Origin: Chloroflexota bacterium
GTDB taxonomy: Bacteria; Chloroflexota; Anaerolineae; B4-G1; DUEL01
Direction: 5' to 3'
Assembly (NCBI GenBank): GCA_017743275.1
Contig: JAGHZG010000129.1
Span: forward strand, 1-5,716
Length of the DNA: 5,716 nucleotides
Shown here: positions 5,450 through 5,716 of the stretch, piece by piece
Numbering within the stretch: the first letter of the stretch is position 1
Layout: each line of letters opens with the position of its first letter
Position numbers and translations under genes: made by a program
The notes under the pieces: generated by a model
What the model saw: the letters and a program-made list of their open reading frames with translations, nothing else
Databases searched by the model: none
What the model was told of the DNA's origin: nothing

Positions 5450-5716
5450 TACGGGTTCCCTGTCGGCGCCGCAATGCGGATGTAGACGCTGGCCCCCTCC
5501 CTCTCTACCACGCGGCCAATGCCCAGGTAGGGGACGACGACACGGACGGCCCCCCGGACGGCGGCGGTGAACCGGAGGCGCCCCACGTCGTCGGTCACCC
5601 CTTCGGCGACCTGCTCTCCGGTGAGGGTGTCGTAGGCCAGGATGCGCAGCCCCGCCACTCCCTCCCCGGCCCCGGGACTACGGTCGTTGTTGGCATCGTA
5701 GTAGACCAGGATGTCC
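5449..5716 (-). CDS. C-terminal part of an SdrD_B/Cna-B-like domain protein (5' end outside the window)
   Basis: The frame is open from the window edge to the TAA at 5449-5451 and gives 88 visible codons. A GTG at 5658 could be taken as a start, but the frame continues upstream without a stop and the upstream residues clearly belong to the same domain. The sequence DILVYYDANNDRSPGAGEGVAGLRILAYDTLTGEQVAEGVTDDVGRLRF follows the SdrD_B/Cna-B plan: D.N.D near the start, GEGV.G, then TDD.G...F. Such beta-sandwich domains are common in secreted or surface proteins, and the D.N.D part may bind calcium. The chain ends soon after in RIAAPTGNP, so this is the C-terminal domain. Its stop overlaps the start of the next gene by one base, so the two are probably co-translated and act in the same surface module. 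Confidence 0.75.
   Translation of the reverse strand, partial: DILVYYDANNDRSPGAGEGVAGLRILAYDTLTGEQVAEGVTDDVGRLRFTAAVRGAVRVVVPYLGIGRVVEREGASVYIRIAAPTGNP

Noticed and set aside
3977..5485. A 502-codon open frame on the plus strand, opposite the 470-aa gene.
   Set aside because: Its translation is Arg/Pro/Gly-rich without domain structure, as expected for the antisense of a GC-rich gene. The minus-strand frame shows a membrane helix, beta-domain patterns and coupling to its upstream gene.

Overview
The window looks like a metagenomic or draft-genome contig from a GC-rich bacterium. The gene content fits Chloroflexota (Anaerolineae-like): a CcmBCD cytochrome c maturation set, a membrane-anchored protein with a sortase-like domain and DUF4352-like beta domains, and an SdrD_B/Cna-B-like domain protein. 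That taxonomic guess is inference, because there is no rRNA or other marker gene here. The first 27 bases are not genomic. They are the 3' part of the Illumina Nextera Read 1 adapter, ending in the Tn5 mosaic end, so this end of the contig is untrimmed library sequence.

Layout. Positions 29-388 encode the C-terminal part of CcmB, followed by ccmC (392-1072), a patch of degenerate heptanucleotide repeats (1057-1147), a ccmD-like small ORF (1172-1309), an 83-bp MITE-like palindromic element flanked by an 8-bp direct repeat (1325-1423), and the start of an MFS transporter gene (from 1455). At 1628/1629 the sequence jumps back into ccmB, and the whole block is repeated: 332-1628 and 1629-2925 are two head-to-tail copies of a 1297-bp unit with no difference that I could find. 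The junction has no microhomology and fuses 58 codons of the MFS gene in frame to the last 18 codons of ccmB. After the second copy the MFS gene continues intact (2752-3966, 404 aa). The duplication is either a very recent tandem duplication or an assembly artefact. The leftover adapter makes the artefact explanation a serious one.

The right part is on the minus strand and converges with the MFS gene across a 70-bp gap. An upstream gene, cut by the window edge (5449-5716), ends in an SdrD_B-like domain. Its stop codon overlaps the start codon of a 470-aa single-pass membrane protein (4037-5449) that carries a sortase-like fold apparently lacking the catalytic His and Cys, followed by two beta-sandwich-like regions.

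Function. CcmB and CcmC are membrane parts of the system I cytochrome c heme-delivery machinery, and CcmD is its small membrane partner. The MFS exporter lies downstream on the same strand but is separated from ccmD by the MITE-like element, so it is probably not part of the pathway. The minus-strand pair looks like a cell-surface or envelope module of unknown role. The most noteworthy items are the exact tandem duplication with its fusion ORF, the MITE-like element with IS66-like ends, and the apparent sortase-like pseudoenzyme. I found no convincing new multi-gene system.
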